Positions 9,349 through 21,467 of a stretch of DNA of 64,000 nucleotides are shown here, one piece after another. The stretch lies in assembly GCF_958450345.1 (NCBI RefSeq), contig NC_088782.1, positions 94,809,358 through 94,873,357 on the forward strand. The letters run 5' to 3'. Made by a program: the position numbers and the translations under genes. Under the pieces are notes generated by a model. The model saw only the letters and a program-made list of their open reading frames with translations, searched no databases and was not told the DNA's origin. How positions within the stretch are numbered: the first letter of the stretch is position 1; every line of letters begins with the position of its first letter. This stretch comes from Calliphora vicina. Lineage: Eukaryota > Arthropoda > Insecta > Diptera > Calliphoridae.

Positions 9349-11811
9349 ATGGTGCTCAATCCGAGATGTGCCATATGGAAGTATTTCGACAATATTATTG
9401 ATGAAGGGGTTGCGGTGTGTAAATTATGTAAACAGCGCTTGAAAAATGATCGAAGCTACAGTTTGAGAAAACACATCAATAAACTGCACAATCCTAATAG
9501 TGAGATATGGAAACATTTTAATAATATTGTGGATGAATGTGTTGCAATATGTAAAATATGCAATAAACGTGTAAGGAACAATCGGCACTTTAATTTATCA
9601 TTGCATCTAAAACAGCACGACATTATTGTGGATACCACCGATAAGGAAAATGAGACATTGTCCATAAAACCAAGTAAGATCAATAATCCAAATCCTACAA
9701 GTACACAGAGGATTAAAGGTAAATTATACATTGAAATGGAAGAAAAAACTTTAGTTGGAGCTGTAATGGGTCTCATCGTTGAAGAAGGAATAGCACCTCA
9801 AATATTTGCTTCGAAAAATATGCAGCAACTGCTAAGTCCAGTCTGCGATGCCATATCTTTACAGGAAGTCACAAAATTCCATGTAGACGAAATTCAAAGT
9901 GAAAGAGTTCTATCTTCAGTGGCCAATCATATACGCAACGAATTTTGTAGTGATTTACACTGGCGTTTGTTGTCTCTAAAGATCGATATGGATCTGAATG
10001 CTACTTCAAATTCGTTTTGCCTAAGTGTGCAATTTATTAATGAAATGGAAGTGGAAACACGCAATCTCGGTGTAATAACTCTAAAGGAACACGAACATTT
10101 AACTGAGCAACATATTATGGAGGTTTTACATCAATTCAATATTGATACCAACCAGATTGTGAGCGCTTGTTGGGATAATACAAAAGTAAACTTCAGACGT
10201 TCGATTGAAAACTCTGAATATTTAAAAGAAATGCAGGAATTTTATAAAAATCCAGATATACAAGTGGGTGATACAAAGATCGAGCGTTATATTGGTGTCA
10301 TTGGCCAACTATGTGTTATGGATGTTATCAGAAACCCTAGTATATTTGCATTGTTTCTGGAATGCCGCAATTTGACCAAAGCTATTAACGACAAGTCAAA
10401 TATATTCTATGAAAAGTTTGAACAAAGCAATTTGAAAATTCCTCAATTGGACTCACCCTGGAAATGGGGTTCATCTTTCACAATGATGAACGATTTGAAC
10501 GAAGCTCGCTTTATTTTAGGAAACATAAAGTATGAACAACCCGATCAATTTAATCTGAACGATAATCTCTTGAATTTCATCGATGCTTTTTGTAAATCTT
10601 TGAATATTGTGCAAAAATCATTGCTAAAATTTTACAACGAAGAAATGCATTTTGGTGACTTTTACGCGCAATGGCTAAAGAGTAAACTTGTTACAGAAAA
10701 ACTTTTAAATGCTAACAAAACACAAGAGACTCATTTAAAACTCATTCTGTCGGAACTTTCGAAAAGTATCGAAAATAGGTGGAATGAACATTTAAATCAA
10801 GATCATTTTAAAGCTTGTTTATATTTGGATCCTCGCTTCCAGCACACATTAAATTTGCCAGAGAAAATGTTTGCCATGGAATATTTAAAGCAATTATGGG
10901 ATCGTTCTAAGATATATAATGCTGAACTTATCGATCCAGTCTCTGAGTCTAGAACACAATCTCTAGCAATACCACAACAGTTAGACGATGATGATGAAGA
11001 TATCTGTTTAAATGAATTTCTATGCCAGGGTGTTCAAGATGCAGAATCCTCAGGAATTTATAACAAACTGGAAGAATTCAAATTACCATTTCATAAGGTC
11101 GACACGAACATTTTGCGCTTTTGGAGGGATCAAAAAATCTGTGAACCTGAAATGTATATTTTAAGCACAATTTGTTTTGCTATGCCAGCTACCCAAGTAA
11201 GTTTGTTCACTCTATATAATCTTACAATACATATCGAGCGCTTTGCACGAAATTATCGTATGTTACATTAAAATATACCGTCATTCACTATATTTCTGGA
11301 AATATTACTAAGTTAATTTAATCGTATGTGAAATTTAATTTACTAAATCGGTTATTGTATCGGATTTAAAATTTAGCATTGATAATAACGCTCTCCTGTA
11401 AAATTTGGTTTTTGATACGATAATTTCGCGTAAAGGGGTCGATATATTCAAAGTATTTGAACTGTTATTCCAATGGTTTAATTTTTTACCATTCGCTAAT
11501 TATAGATTTACAACAAAATTCGTTACTCTCACCTCGATCTTTCTATACAAACTTCAAATGTTCCACCTTATGTCAAAGGAAATCTAGGATTTATACGCTT
11601 AAATCAACATCATTTAGATGATGCTGTACAGAAACTGGGACTTTTCAGAGAAGACGATTCATCTGATAATGAAATGTCTGAAGTATCTGAGGATAACAGT
11701 GTGAGTTTGTCGACTATAAAAACCATGACTTGCCTTCAATCCCCTTCAGCTGGTGGTATAGATGTTCTAGCGGATATAATTGTTAAATCAGAAATTGATG
11801 ACGATGAATAG
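9349..11811 (+). CDS. Double-BED-finger, hAT-transposase-derived protein 2 (717 aa, two exons)
   Basis: Tandem paralog of the preceding gene. Exon 1 is 9349-11196 and exon 2 is 11506-11811, with a 309-bp phase-0 intron (CAA|GTAAGT ... ATTATAG|ATT). The ATG at 9349 (CAAAATGG) is chosen because its protein aligns residue for residue with the paralog's N-terminus. The frame is open back to 9313, but without an upstream ATG. Domains: BED finger 1 C24, C27, H42, H47; finger 2 C68, C71, H86, H90; a hAT body with D213 (SLKIDMDLNAT) and D276 (CWDNT); WKWGSSFTMM; YLDPRF; an acidic LDDDDED patch then LNEFL; and a split dimerisation domain (FAMPATQ / IYNKIRYSHLDL). The CxxH motif is lost here as well (GVIGQLCVM). 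Where the paralog has LWSFIEAF, a possible position for the third acidic residue, this copy has LLNFIDAF. The C-terminus holds VKSEIDDDE, a sumoylation-like consensus. An ATTAAA follows about 70 bases after the stop. No function beyond DNA binding is claimed. Confidence 0.9.
11197..11505 (+). other. Intron of gene 2
   Basis: GTAAGT donor after codon 616 and ATTATAG acceptor. Position and phase equal those of the intron in gene 1, so the intron predates the duplication. The longer length and stops in all frames across it support splicing. Confidence 0.88.
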
Positions 11812-11984
11812 TATTTAATCAAATTATTTTTATATGTTATTAATACTAACAGTAAACTTTATTCAAGGATATAAATATTAATATTAAAATATATTTTTTT
11901 AATTTCAAATGAAATATTTTGTTTTGTTATTTAATATAAAGTAATATTTTTTTTTTTTGGCCGATATGATGAGAAATAGGGGGA

Positions 11985-12640
11985 TATATAAGATTGCGAC
12001 TTCGTTTGTAATTTTTACAGTTTTCTTTTGCTTAGCACAGTGAATAATTTCGAAAAATGACTATATAAGTAGTGTAGTTGAGTTTTTGAGTCTCAAGGTC
12101 CCGAAGAGGGGTACCTCTCGATTCGATTTGGAAGATTTTAATATATGGGAGATTTCATGCCAACTTTTGAAATCGATGTCTTCCGATCGGAATATTTAAA
12201 AAAGATCCATTTTGAAAAAAAGTCAACAAAATTTTTTGATTTTGCCAAAAAAAAGTCAAAAATTTTATGTTTTGAGTTACAAAACATATATTTTGATAGA
12301 TATACAACGCGCAACCCACTAAGCGACCGAATAGGTCTTCAAGACAAATATCTAAGCTTTATTTTGATGAAAAAGGTACCATTTTGAAAAAAAGTCAAAC
12401 AAAGTTTTTGATTTCGGAAAAAAATATCAAACATTTTTTAATATTTTTTTCCGAAAGATTGAAGAAATATGTAGCTATCTAAACTATTTGGGACACATTT
12501 TGCTAAGAACAATGGGTAATGAGTTACATTGATGAGAAAAAACTCCTGCTTGGCCAAAATGTTAAATTTTCAAAAACTCTAATTCCGAGAGTTCTCCACC
12601 GATCTTGCCCGTGGTTAATTTCGGCCAAAAATGTTTTCAT
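11985..12640 (+). repeat. Interspersed repeat with internal tandem monomers, copy 1
   Basis: It contains GAAATCGATGTCTTCCGATC and repeated AAAAAAGTCAA...TTTTGATTT blocks. The block at 12510-12560 (GTTACATTGATGAGAAAAAA) recurs inverted near 30525-30545. Apparent reading frames here are lysine- and phenylalanine-rich artefacts of the monomers. Confidence 0.6.
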
Positions 12641-13088
12641 AAAATGCTGATGGTAAATTTTTCTTAACACTTCAGAATATACAGTAGCATTGTTATTATG
12701 GCTATAAAGTAACCATATGGTTATTTATAGTGCTGTAAAGTCAAAGGGTTTTTCTTGTCATTTTAATATTAGAAAAATGTAGTTTTTTTACTTATGAATC
12801 GATGTAGCCTGTGCTTTTTTCTTTAACATTTTTTTTTGCAAATTAGCACATGTTTTTATAAAACAGTTAGCAGTTAACCATTCCATGTGGTTATTACGGA
12901 GTTTTTGCGTGTTCTTTTTATATAAAAGTGAAGTGATTGGGAACTAGTTTTAAATGTATAGGAACTAAATTAAAAAATGTTTGAAAGGCCAGAATAAATT
13001 AAAAGAGGCTATCAGAGGTTAAGTGTAAGTTACATCTAATACTGTAAAATATCAAGGGTAAGTACTATAAATTACCTGCCATTCCAAT
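12641..13088. other. No recognised gene
   Basis: AT-rich intergenic sequence with no supported feature. Confidence 0.4.
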
Positions 13089-13449
13089 ATCAGCAAAATC
13101 GGTACACAAATGGCTGAGATATGAGGAAAAAACCAGGACAACCTCGATTTATATAACCATAGTAAGTTGGACCTACAATGGGTCAAAATCGGAAAAAATA
13201 TTAATTATTAAAATATTAAAATATAATTATTGAAAAAACAAAACATTTTTTTTTCAAATTTAAAAAAAAAATTTTAAAGTAAAAAAAAAAATTTAAAATA
13301 ACAATTCGAAATATTTTTTTTCCAAAAAATGGAAAAACCACTGGAAAAAAAATAAATTTTGTTTACCTAAAAATATTTTTATTTTGAAGTATAATTTGAT
13401 GAAGGGTATATAAGATTCGGCACAGCCGAATATAGCTCTCTTGCTTGTT
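13089..13449 (+). repeat. Helitron-like family A fragment (3' part)
   Basis: It shares GCAAAATCGGTACACAAATG, CCTACAATGGGTCAAAATCG, the A/T-homopolymer zone and the 3' end with hairpin ATTCGGC-ACA-GCCGAAT then TCTTGCTTGTT. The 5' part with the (GTCT)n tract is missing. See 17471-18276 for a longer copy. Confidence 0.65.
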
Positions 13450-13537
13450 TTACCTACCTTCGTATAATTGTTTGAATATAGCGGATCCAAATGTATGTAT
13501 AAGTATTTATTAAAAAAGTTAATGGTTATGTGCATAT

Positions 13538-14344
13538 TAGGGTATTCAATCGGTTAACTGTTAATAGGTTAACCGATTAATTTTGGTCGATTAACTGTTC
13601 GAATAATTCAAAATTGCCGATTTTCAAATAACGAATAAACCGATTAATTGGTGTCTGTTAACCGATTAACCGAAATTTCTTTTTTTTGCACTTTAACATA
13701 ATTTTTTTGTTTTTAATTTTCCATTTTAATTCAAATAAAAATGTCAAAGTAAAATTACATATTTTTTCGAACATTCAAGAAATATGTTTAGTTAATATTA
13801 TAATAACTGATATATTTAATTTACATGTAATTGTCGGATGAGAACATAATAATAGACGAAACTGGAGACACTACTGAAACGAGTTTTTATCACAACTTAT
13901 CGAAATTATTAAAAGTATTTAAAATCTAAAAAGGACTCCAATGGTATAATGGAGGATTTTATATGCTTAGAAAAAACTAAAAAAATAACTGACAAATTGG
14001 ATATTCTTTATCTTGTCTTACTTCGATTTATCAAACATCTACAATCAGCGTGAGAGTTTTTTCCTAGTCGTTATTCCAAGTTATTAAAACTAAAGACAAT
14101 TATTTACTTTTTGGTTGAATTGTTATGTTTTATTTATTTATGTTTTTGTTCTTTTTATTAATAAAATACTTCAATAAGTACACAAAATTCGTGATTTAGT
14201 TTCAGTTTAACATTTAAATATAAATTATTCGGTTAATCGAATAATTTAAAATTAACCGATTATTAACCGATTAAATCTAAACCCCGATTAATTATTTGCT
14301 CGATTAACCGATTAAACCAGAAACCCGATTAATTGAATACCCTA
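13538..14344. mobile_element. hAT-type MITE with CGGTTAA arrays (807 bp)
   Basis: The ends are TAGGGTATTCAA and TTGAATACCCTA, identical over 12 bp. The perfect 8-bp target duplication is GTGCATAT (13530-13537 and 14345-14352). Both subterminal zones (13548-13670 and 14225-14335) are packed with CGGTTAA, AACCGATTAA and CGATTAA. It encodes no transposase. Confidence 0.94.
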
Positions 14345-14366
14345 GTGCATATACAATATACATAAC

Positions 14367-15824
14367 CAGGGCAACCAAAAATATGCTCTAAAAAAAGTGT
14401 TTTATGCGCATAAAATATGCACTTAAAAACGAAAAATATGCTCTTAAAATATAAAAAATATGCACTTAAATAGTTGTTTTTTGTGGAATTTCAATGTTTT
14501 ATTAAACAAATAAATAGAAAGTAGAGAAAATATTGAGCTCATAAATTAAATTTGGTTGTTATAGATGAAAATAGTCTGATTCAATTCATTTTATTATTGC
14601 AATAAATTACTATGTATTTACATAAGTTTTCAAATTAAATCTTTGTTTTAGATTTCCATAGAGTTTCTTAGACAATCTTAATCAATTGATCAATTCCATT
14701 TTAAACTGTCTAATACTTAAATTTTTTTTTAGTAGTTATTAGGATAATATTTGACTTTCTGAATTCATGTGCCCCAATATGTATAGGATCAGTAGGGAGA
14801 GGATGTTAAATTTCTCTAAATGTTTCTATTCCACATGTAGATTTAAAAACCACTTTTTATCGTGTTTAATTTTTTGGTGAAAAAAATTAAATGGATTTTA
14901 AATGTATTAAGGTTAACGTTAACATCTATGTAAATAAATTCGGCCTCAAAAATTTAAATAGAATTATCAAAAAGCCTTACAATAGTTGAATGATTTTTTT
15001 TATTTTAGACTGCGGCGATTATCATTGGAACTCAAAATGGGTGACCCGATATAATAGAAAATAGTGTGCTGGACTTTCAATCTGAGAGTTGCGAGTTCGA
15101 TTCCTGCCAGAGACTCTGGCTGTATCAGCAGACAAGCAAAACGCTTCGCATTGTTTCCTCTATTTATCTAATAGCTTCGTTAGAATTTGTGTGAATCTAT
15201 CAACGAACAATGAATGCGAGGTTTTCAATGGATCTTAATATTCTGAACATTTGTTTAATTTTATATTAATGGTAAACTGTCAATGACCAACCATAACTGT
15301 CTAAAGCAAACTTAAGTTTTTTTTTGTATTTTGAAAATGTATCCAAAATTTTGTTAAGAAATTGTCCATAATACATTCAATTTTTAAATTTTATTTAAAT
15401 TGTTTAAGTATTTTTTATTATTTGTTAATTCAAATATACGGAAATCCTTCCTTTTCCTCCTTTAAATCCACGAAAATTCAATGAAGATAAGGCGATTATG
15501 GGTATTCTAATTTTTTCTTTAAGTATCTTAGGTCAATTATCATTGGACCCTGAAAAATAGTAAAATATAGAAATGAAAAATTACAATGCAAACAATAAAA
15601 TAATTAAAAAAGGAAATATGCAACAAAAATATGCAGTTATGCAAAATATGCTATAAAAAGCAAAATATGATAAAATATGCTGTAAAGAGCAAAATATGCA
15701 AAAATATGCATTAACAAATCGATGTCAAAATTCTTAAAATTGTCTGAAACGGATAAATAACTAACTCATATGTTTATACTAAGCACAGCAAAAAATATGA
15801 TATTGCATACTTTTGGTTGCCCTG
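14367..15824. mobile_element. hAT-type element with ATATGC arrays (1458 bp)
   Basis: The ends are CAGGGCAACCAAAAATATGC and its near inverse GCATACTTTTGGTTGCCCTG. The flanks TACATAAC (14359-14366) and TACACAAC (15825-15832) form an 8-bp duplication with one mismatch. AAATATGC-like motifs recur about ten times near each end. It is related to the elements at 49439 and 54807 but has a different centre, which includes a tRNA-like segment. Confidence 0.88.
15030..15240 (+). repeat. tRNA-like (SINE-type) segment
   Basis: Positions 15062-15110 read like a degenerate tRNA 3' half. There is an anticodon-arm-like CTGGACTTTCAATCTGAG, followed by a B-box-like GAGTTCGATTC. The resemblance is to lysine or glutamate tRNAs, but the stems are mismatched and the A box is poor. 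A functional tRNA is unlikely. It lies inside the hAT element at 14367-15824. Confidence 0.45.
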
Positions 15825-15832
15825 TACACAAC

Positions 15833-16856
15833 CCTTAACTTTTAATAATACATACATATATTGCAAATCCTTGTAGATAGTGGAGTTGATTTGGAAATGT
15901 CATTCTGTCTGTCGAAATAAAATTTCTGATGCTGCCGTATAACTTACGAATCAGGTTTGTTTTCGATAAAGTTATTAACAGAAAAATACGAAATATAGAC
16001 GAAATACTGAAAAACCAATAAAAAATGGTTTTCACTATATTTTTTTCAACAAAATTTCTTATTATTTGCAATAAATTAAATTCTGTTAGAATATTTAAGT
16101 TATAGTTAATTTATGTAGTTAGTAATTGCATTTTTATGTCAATAAAGGCTGTCCATTTCTTGTTGATGTGTCTACTAGTTTGTGTAAGCGTTCGTATTTA
16201 AATTGCTATTAATGATAGTAATTATCATGACTAATATTATGGTTTCAAAATTATATAATTTCCGCCAATCAAAAACCTAGACTAATTTAAACTGAAAATG
16301 TTAACCATAATCTTGACAATTTAATAGGTTAATCGGGAAATTAAATATTTGAACATTGGATTTGAAATGGGGTTTAAAGAAATTACTTTAATTACTAATA
16401 TTATCGAAATCCGATAATTTCAAATCGGTTCCAACGCTAACACAAATTTTATTGAAAAAATTATCCCAAGCATCAAATAACTTGTGGAACATCAAAATGT
16501 TATCTGGTTTGTGTTATAGATGACTGAAAATCGAAAATGTGCAATTTAATGGCCACCCTAGTGTTCGCGTATGTGTATTAGAGACATTAAATATGGTTTA
16601 TGAACTAAATAGTTAAATTGTCAGTTTACAAATGTCTTAATTAAAATTTGTTCAAAACATAAATGTGCAAGGCAATTTTCTCCGCGTGCAAGACATTTAT
16701 TTTTTCCCACGCTTTCTAAAAAGTGCGTAAATCTAATTGATTGTCAATATTAAAACAAATTGCTTCCTTCACATTTAATACAGGATTTTGTTCATTACGA
16801 AGGCCGCCCCAAATGTTTTCGGAATCTCGTGTTTCTTTTTGACATAAAATGACATA
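15833..16856. other. No gene; one lone hAT-like end
   Basis: AT-rich. GGCCACCCTA ending at 16561 resembles the terminus of the element at 37215-38417, but no partner end was found. No coding feature is supported. Confidence 0.4.
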
Positions 16857-17089
16857 TCGATGGCTTAATATAAAAAAGGCGTAACTATTTTTTTTTTTTC
16901 AAAAATATCAATGTAAAAAGGGTATATTAAATAACTTTATTTAAATAAAAATAAATTAATTTTAAATGAGAAATAAAATGTGAGTCTCTGCTTTTTAAAA
17001 ATTGAATTGAAACTTTTCATGTGTTTAAAATTTTATGGATTTTATTAATTTTTTTTCCGACTTACGCCTTTTTTATATTAAGCCACCGA
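16857..17089. mobile_element. TA-flanked inverted-repeat MITE (233 bp)
   Basis: The arms start TCG(A/G)TGGCTTAATATAAA and match over 28 bp with one difference (16857-16884 and 17062-17089). They are flanked by TA (16855-16856 and 17090-17091), the target used by Tc1/mariner elements. The interior is AT-rich and non-coding. Confidence 0.75.
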
Positions 17090-17470
17090 TATATAGAATA
17101 TAGGTAAAATTCAAATAAGAATGATAAGCATCATTGTTATTTGTTTGCAAAATCGGCTTATAACTCCGGAATTTTAATACTGGAATTATACGTTAAATTA
17201 AAACATAATTGGTCAATTCAAAAGGTCTCCTATCATGTCATAATATTTCACGACTCGGCGGCTCGGCTTAATCGAATCTTAGGCGTTCGGCGCAGGTCTT
17301 TGCTGTTTGGTTACAATAGCTCAATAAATATAGCATACAGAGTAATATTATTTTAGGATATTTTTAGCTTGAAAGGCAATAACAACATTTTCAAACCATT
17401 GTGAAATATTAGGACATTTTGACAATATGACAATTATGAATAAGAATTCCCCGTAAGTTTTATCCTTTTT

Positions 17471-17607
17471 TATACCCTTCAGCTTCGTGAGAAGGGTATA
17501 TATAAGTTTGTCATTCCGTTTGTAATTTCTACATTTTTCATTTCCGACCCTATAAAGTATATATATTCTGGATCCTTATAGATAGCGGAGTCGATTAAGC
17601 CATGTCC

Positions 17608-17649
<42 letters not shown>

Positions 17650-18276
17650 CTGTCTGTCTGTCTGTCTGTCTGTTGAAATCAGTTTTCTGAAGACCCCAGA
17701 TATCTTCGGGATCCAAATCTTCAATAATTCTGTCAGACATGCTTTCGAGAATTTTGCTATTTAAAATCAGCAAAATCGGTCCACAAATGGCTGAGATATG
17801 AGTAAAAAACCAAGACAACCTCGATTTTTTACCTATTTTTTTACCTATATCTGGATTACTAAGACATTAATATAGACAATATGGATATCTAATAATAGAT
17901 ATTTCAAAGACATTTGCAACGACGTATATAAGACCATAGTAAGTTGGACCCACAATGGGTCAAAATCGGGAAAAAATTTTTAACCCGAATTTTTTTTTTT
18001 AAAAAAAAAAATTTAAAAAACAAAAAAAAAAATTTTAAAATTTAAAAAAAAAAAAATTTTAAATTTAAAAAAAAAAATTTTAAAATTTAAAAAAAAAAAT
18101 TTTAAATTTAAAAAAAAAAAAATTAAAATAACAATCGAAAATTTTTTTTTTCCAAAAAATTAAAAAACTGAAAAAAAACTAAATTTTGTTTACCTAAAAA
18201 TATTTAAAATTTTGAAGTATAATTTGGTGAAGGGTATATAAGATTCGGCACAACGAATATAGCACTCTTACTTGTT
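17471..18276 (+). repeat. Helitron-like (DINE-1/mini-me-like) repeat, family A
   Basis: It starts TATACCCTTCAGCTTCGTGA, carries a (GTCT)n tract, conserved GCAAAATCGGTCCACAAATG and ATGGGTCAAAATCGG blocks and an A/T-homopolymer zone, and ends with a decayed hairpin TTCGGC-ACA-ACGAA then CTTACTTGTT. The architecture (central GTCY microsatellite, hairpin a few bases before a fixed 3' end, no inverted repeats or target duplication) is that described for DINE-1/mini-me Helitron derivatives. Assignment is by architecture only. Confidence 0.65.
17604..17672. repeat. (GTCT)n microsatellite
   Basis: About 17 units of CTGT with one C variant, within the Helitron-like repeat. It gives spurious Thr-Asp-Arg-Gln-rich frames on the minus strand. 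Confidence 0.95.
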
Positions 18277-18545
18277 ATTTTTAACTTTGATTTTGAATAG
18301 GAAAAAAACTCACAGGAACCATTCAATGGCATAACATTGAGAAAAAGCTTGAGAAAATGGAAAATTTGTTTGTGATATTCTTTGTTCAAGGATAATTTTT
18401 AGGTTCAATATCGACTTTTCAGAAGAAAATGAGATTTAGAAAAATTTATTGAAACTAGTATACATTACCATAACTATGAGACCAATAATGTAAAAATTGG
18501 ATAAGCGTTTAAAAAGTTATATACAATTGAAACTGCACAATTTTA

Positions 18546-18872
<327 letters not shown>

Positions 18873-18879
18873 AAAGTTG

Positions 18880-19690
18880 AACTTTTAACCTCGAGAATCC
18901 AAATCATTGTAAATTTTTTAAAAAAATAAGGAACTTTAAATTTCGTATGTCCAATATTATAATATCCAAAATTCAACAGTTGCTTTTGGGGTATTTCGTG
19001 AACTGTAACAGAGTGTTAGAAGGTGATAATTTGCCACCTCGCAGAAAATGTTAAAGTGACATGTCCCTTTCATATAAAGTGTTAGAACTAGAACCGGTAC
19101 CTAGCACTTTGTAAGTAGTCACGTGAACTAAGTATTTCTTAACAAAAATAAGAGACAATAAAATAGCTAACACAAAAGCCTTTTGAAAAACAACATATAC
19201 AAATTTAAAGAGTATCTAAAATTTACAAGTACCTTATTAGTTAAACGTTGACATTAGTATGTTACAATTTATAAATTTACTGTCTGCTATGTGTCTACTG
19301 TAATTATTTACTTTTACGATGTAGACTTTACGTTATTGCAATACAATTTGAAATTGAATCAGATTAAATGTACCTTATTTAATTTATAAAATTAATAAGT
19401 TCGAATAAAATTAATAATATTCAAATAATTTCCATCGATATGAGATTAATTTCAAAAGACAACTACTGTATGTTAAACATATTTAAATGCAAATATTATT
19501 AAAGTAATTTGTTTATGTCAAGAAGCAATTTTAAAAAATACTCCTTTGGAATTGTGATTGAATTTTAGACTTTTTGAGGCGATTTGAAAAATATACATAT
19601 AAAAGTCAAGAAGCGAAAAAATATATTTCGAGTCAAAAATATAAATAAAAAAGGCTAAACTGACAATATTGCTTATAAGTAGGGATTTTC
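18880..19690. other. No recognised gene
   Basis: AT-rich. It is possibly the 5' non-coding part of the following transposon, but no inverted repeat was found. Confidence 0.4.
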
Positions 19691-20068
19691 ATGCATTTCT
19701 TATTAAAAAATTACGTGAACAAGTATTTAAAACTTTTCAAAAAATTCTATATGGGCTTTCAAAAAAAAAAGACAAAAGATTTGAAGTTTCATCCTCACAC
19801 TGTTTTCATAGCCACTAAACAGTATAAGGAAAACTTTGAAATAAAGAAAAGAAAAAAAGGTCTAACAGATATTGTTAAGTCAAAATAAGTCGAACAACTA
19901 TTTCGAAGAGCACCGAACGCTTCTATTAGAAAAGCAGCTTGTAATGTTAAATGCTCTGATTATATTGTGAGCAGAGCTAAAATTAATGCTGGATTGAAGC
20001 CTTATAACGTTTAGAAAGTTTTAGATCGCAAGGCGGTAAAGAACGTAGAAGCAAAAACTTTGTAAAAA

Positions 20069-20597
20069 ACAAGTAAGAAAGTATGATCGGTCAAGCCCGA
20101 CCATATAATACCTACACTAAGTAAAAGAACAAAAACATTTTTCTTTTAAAATTAATTTATATTCGTGAGTGAGTGATAATTATGAACCGATCGTAACAAA
20201 ATTTGGTGACATGAATTTTGTGTATATAAAACTTATTTGGAGCGGAATTTGTGGAGATACATATATAAATTAAACATTTATGACCGATAAAGTCCAATTT
20301 CGGGAGGACATTTGTATGGGGGCTAGGTGAAATAATGGACCGATTTCAGCCTGTTTAATATGTACCAAATTTCATCGAAATATCTTAAAAATTGCGACCT
20401 GTACTCTGCGCACAAGGTTTACATGGGCAGCCAGCCAGCCGACCAGACGGACGGACATCGTTTAATCGACTCAGAAAGTGTTTCTAAGTCGATCGGTATA
20501 CTTTATTAAGGTGGGTGTTAGACTAATATTTTTGGGCGTTACAAACATCTGCACAAACGCATAATACCCTCCCCACTATGGTGGTGTAGGGTATAAA
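20069..20597 (+). repeat. Helitron-like family B repeat, inserted in the transposase
   Basis: It starts ACAAGTAAGAAAGTATGATC with hairpin GATCGGTCAAGCCCGACC and ends CCACTATGGTGGTGTAGGGTATAAA. The complementary end signal (ACAAGTAAG) is shared with family A, so the two families appear related. It separates the first and second parts of the transposase. Confidence 0.65.
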
Positions 20598-20811
20598 TAC
20601 ACCAGTTGTCTTATGGACGATGAAACTTATGTACTGGTAGACTTTTTACAACATCTGGGTCAAGGTTTTTATGTGGAGAAGTAATGTTCAAGAACAATGC
20701 AGGACAAAAAAACAAACATAATTCCCTAAGAAGTGTCTTGTGTTGCAAGCCATTTGATATTGAGGCAAAAGAAGCCAATAATTTGTGACATCAGCACGAA
20801 ATATATTTGAC

Positions 20812-21467
20812 TCTCCGTTAGCTAACCTAATCAGAAATCTACTTAACAAAAATCTTACAAAATTAAAACTTATGTGGGTACCATGTCGGTATAAACGGTA
20901 ACGAATATGCAGATTCATCTGCCTCAGAAACTAAACGTAGACCACTTATCAAGTATCGAACCTGGGAATATCGAGACATTATAAATTTCCTCACATCGCG
21001 TTTTGAGTCAATATGCGCTTAAAATTGGTCTCAATATCAGCACAACTATAAAAACTTTAATCCTGATGGCAAAAAGCAAATATACCCTAAAACATGCTCC
21101 AGATCTGAAAGCAATGTCATTGTTCGACTAAGAATTGGCCATTGTAAACTAACACATACACATTTACTAGAAAATACACCTGCGCCTCTGCGCCACTTGC
21201 AGCACATCACTAACGATTTCTCATCTCCTTAACGGATGTACAATTTTCAATACGTCCAGGATTAAAATATTTAAAGATATTATACCTACTGATCTCTTAA
21301 AAAATATAGAGACAGATAATATTAAATTAATTTTTAAATTTATAAAAGAAAATAATCTTTTAAACCAAATATAATTTTATTTAATTTCGGGTCGAAGGCC
21401 ATTTTGTTGCTAGTACTCTACATTATTATTAGTTACACTAATTGTATTTTGTAATTAATTTAAATAA
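20812..21467 (+). mobile_element. 5'-truncated Jockey-type LINE (ORF2 end plus 3' UTR)
   Basis: It encodes the end of a non-LTR retrotransposon ORF2: an RNase-H-like segment (KLKLMWVPC, with GNEYADSSASET in another frame) and a C-terminal zone with VRLRIGHCKLTHTHLLE. Then follow a 3' UTR and an A-rich AAATAAAT tail. The target duplication ATATTTGAC lies at 20803-20811 and 21468-21476. Frameshifts are present. It sits in the transposase, whose reading resumes after the LINE. Confidence 0.85.

Noticed and set aside
11405..11587. Separate small gene downstream of the second BED gene
   Set aside because: The region is intron plus the out-of-frame start of exon 2. The true frame from 11506 is open to the stop at 11811 and matches the paralog.
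15060..15115. Functional tRNA gene
   Set aside because: The stems are mismatched, the acceptor stem is absent and the A box is poor. Kept only as tRNA-like.
17479..17818. Thr-Asp-Arg-Gln-rich minus-strand frames
   Set aside because: They read the (GTCT)n tract of a Helitron-like repeat and the same phrases occur in other copies.
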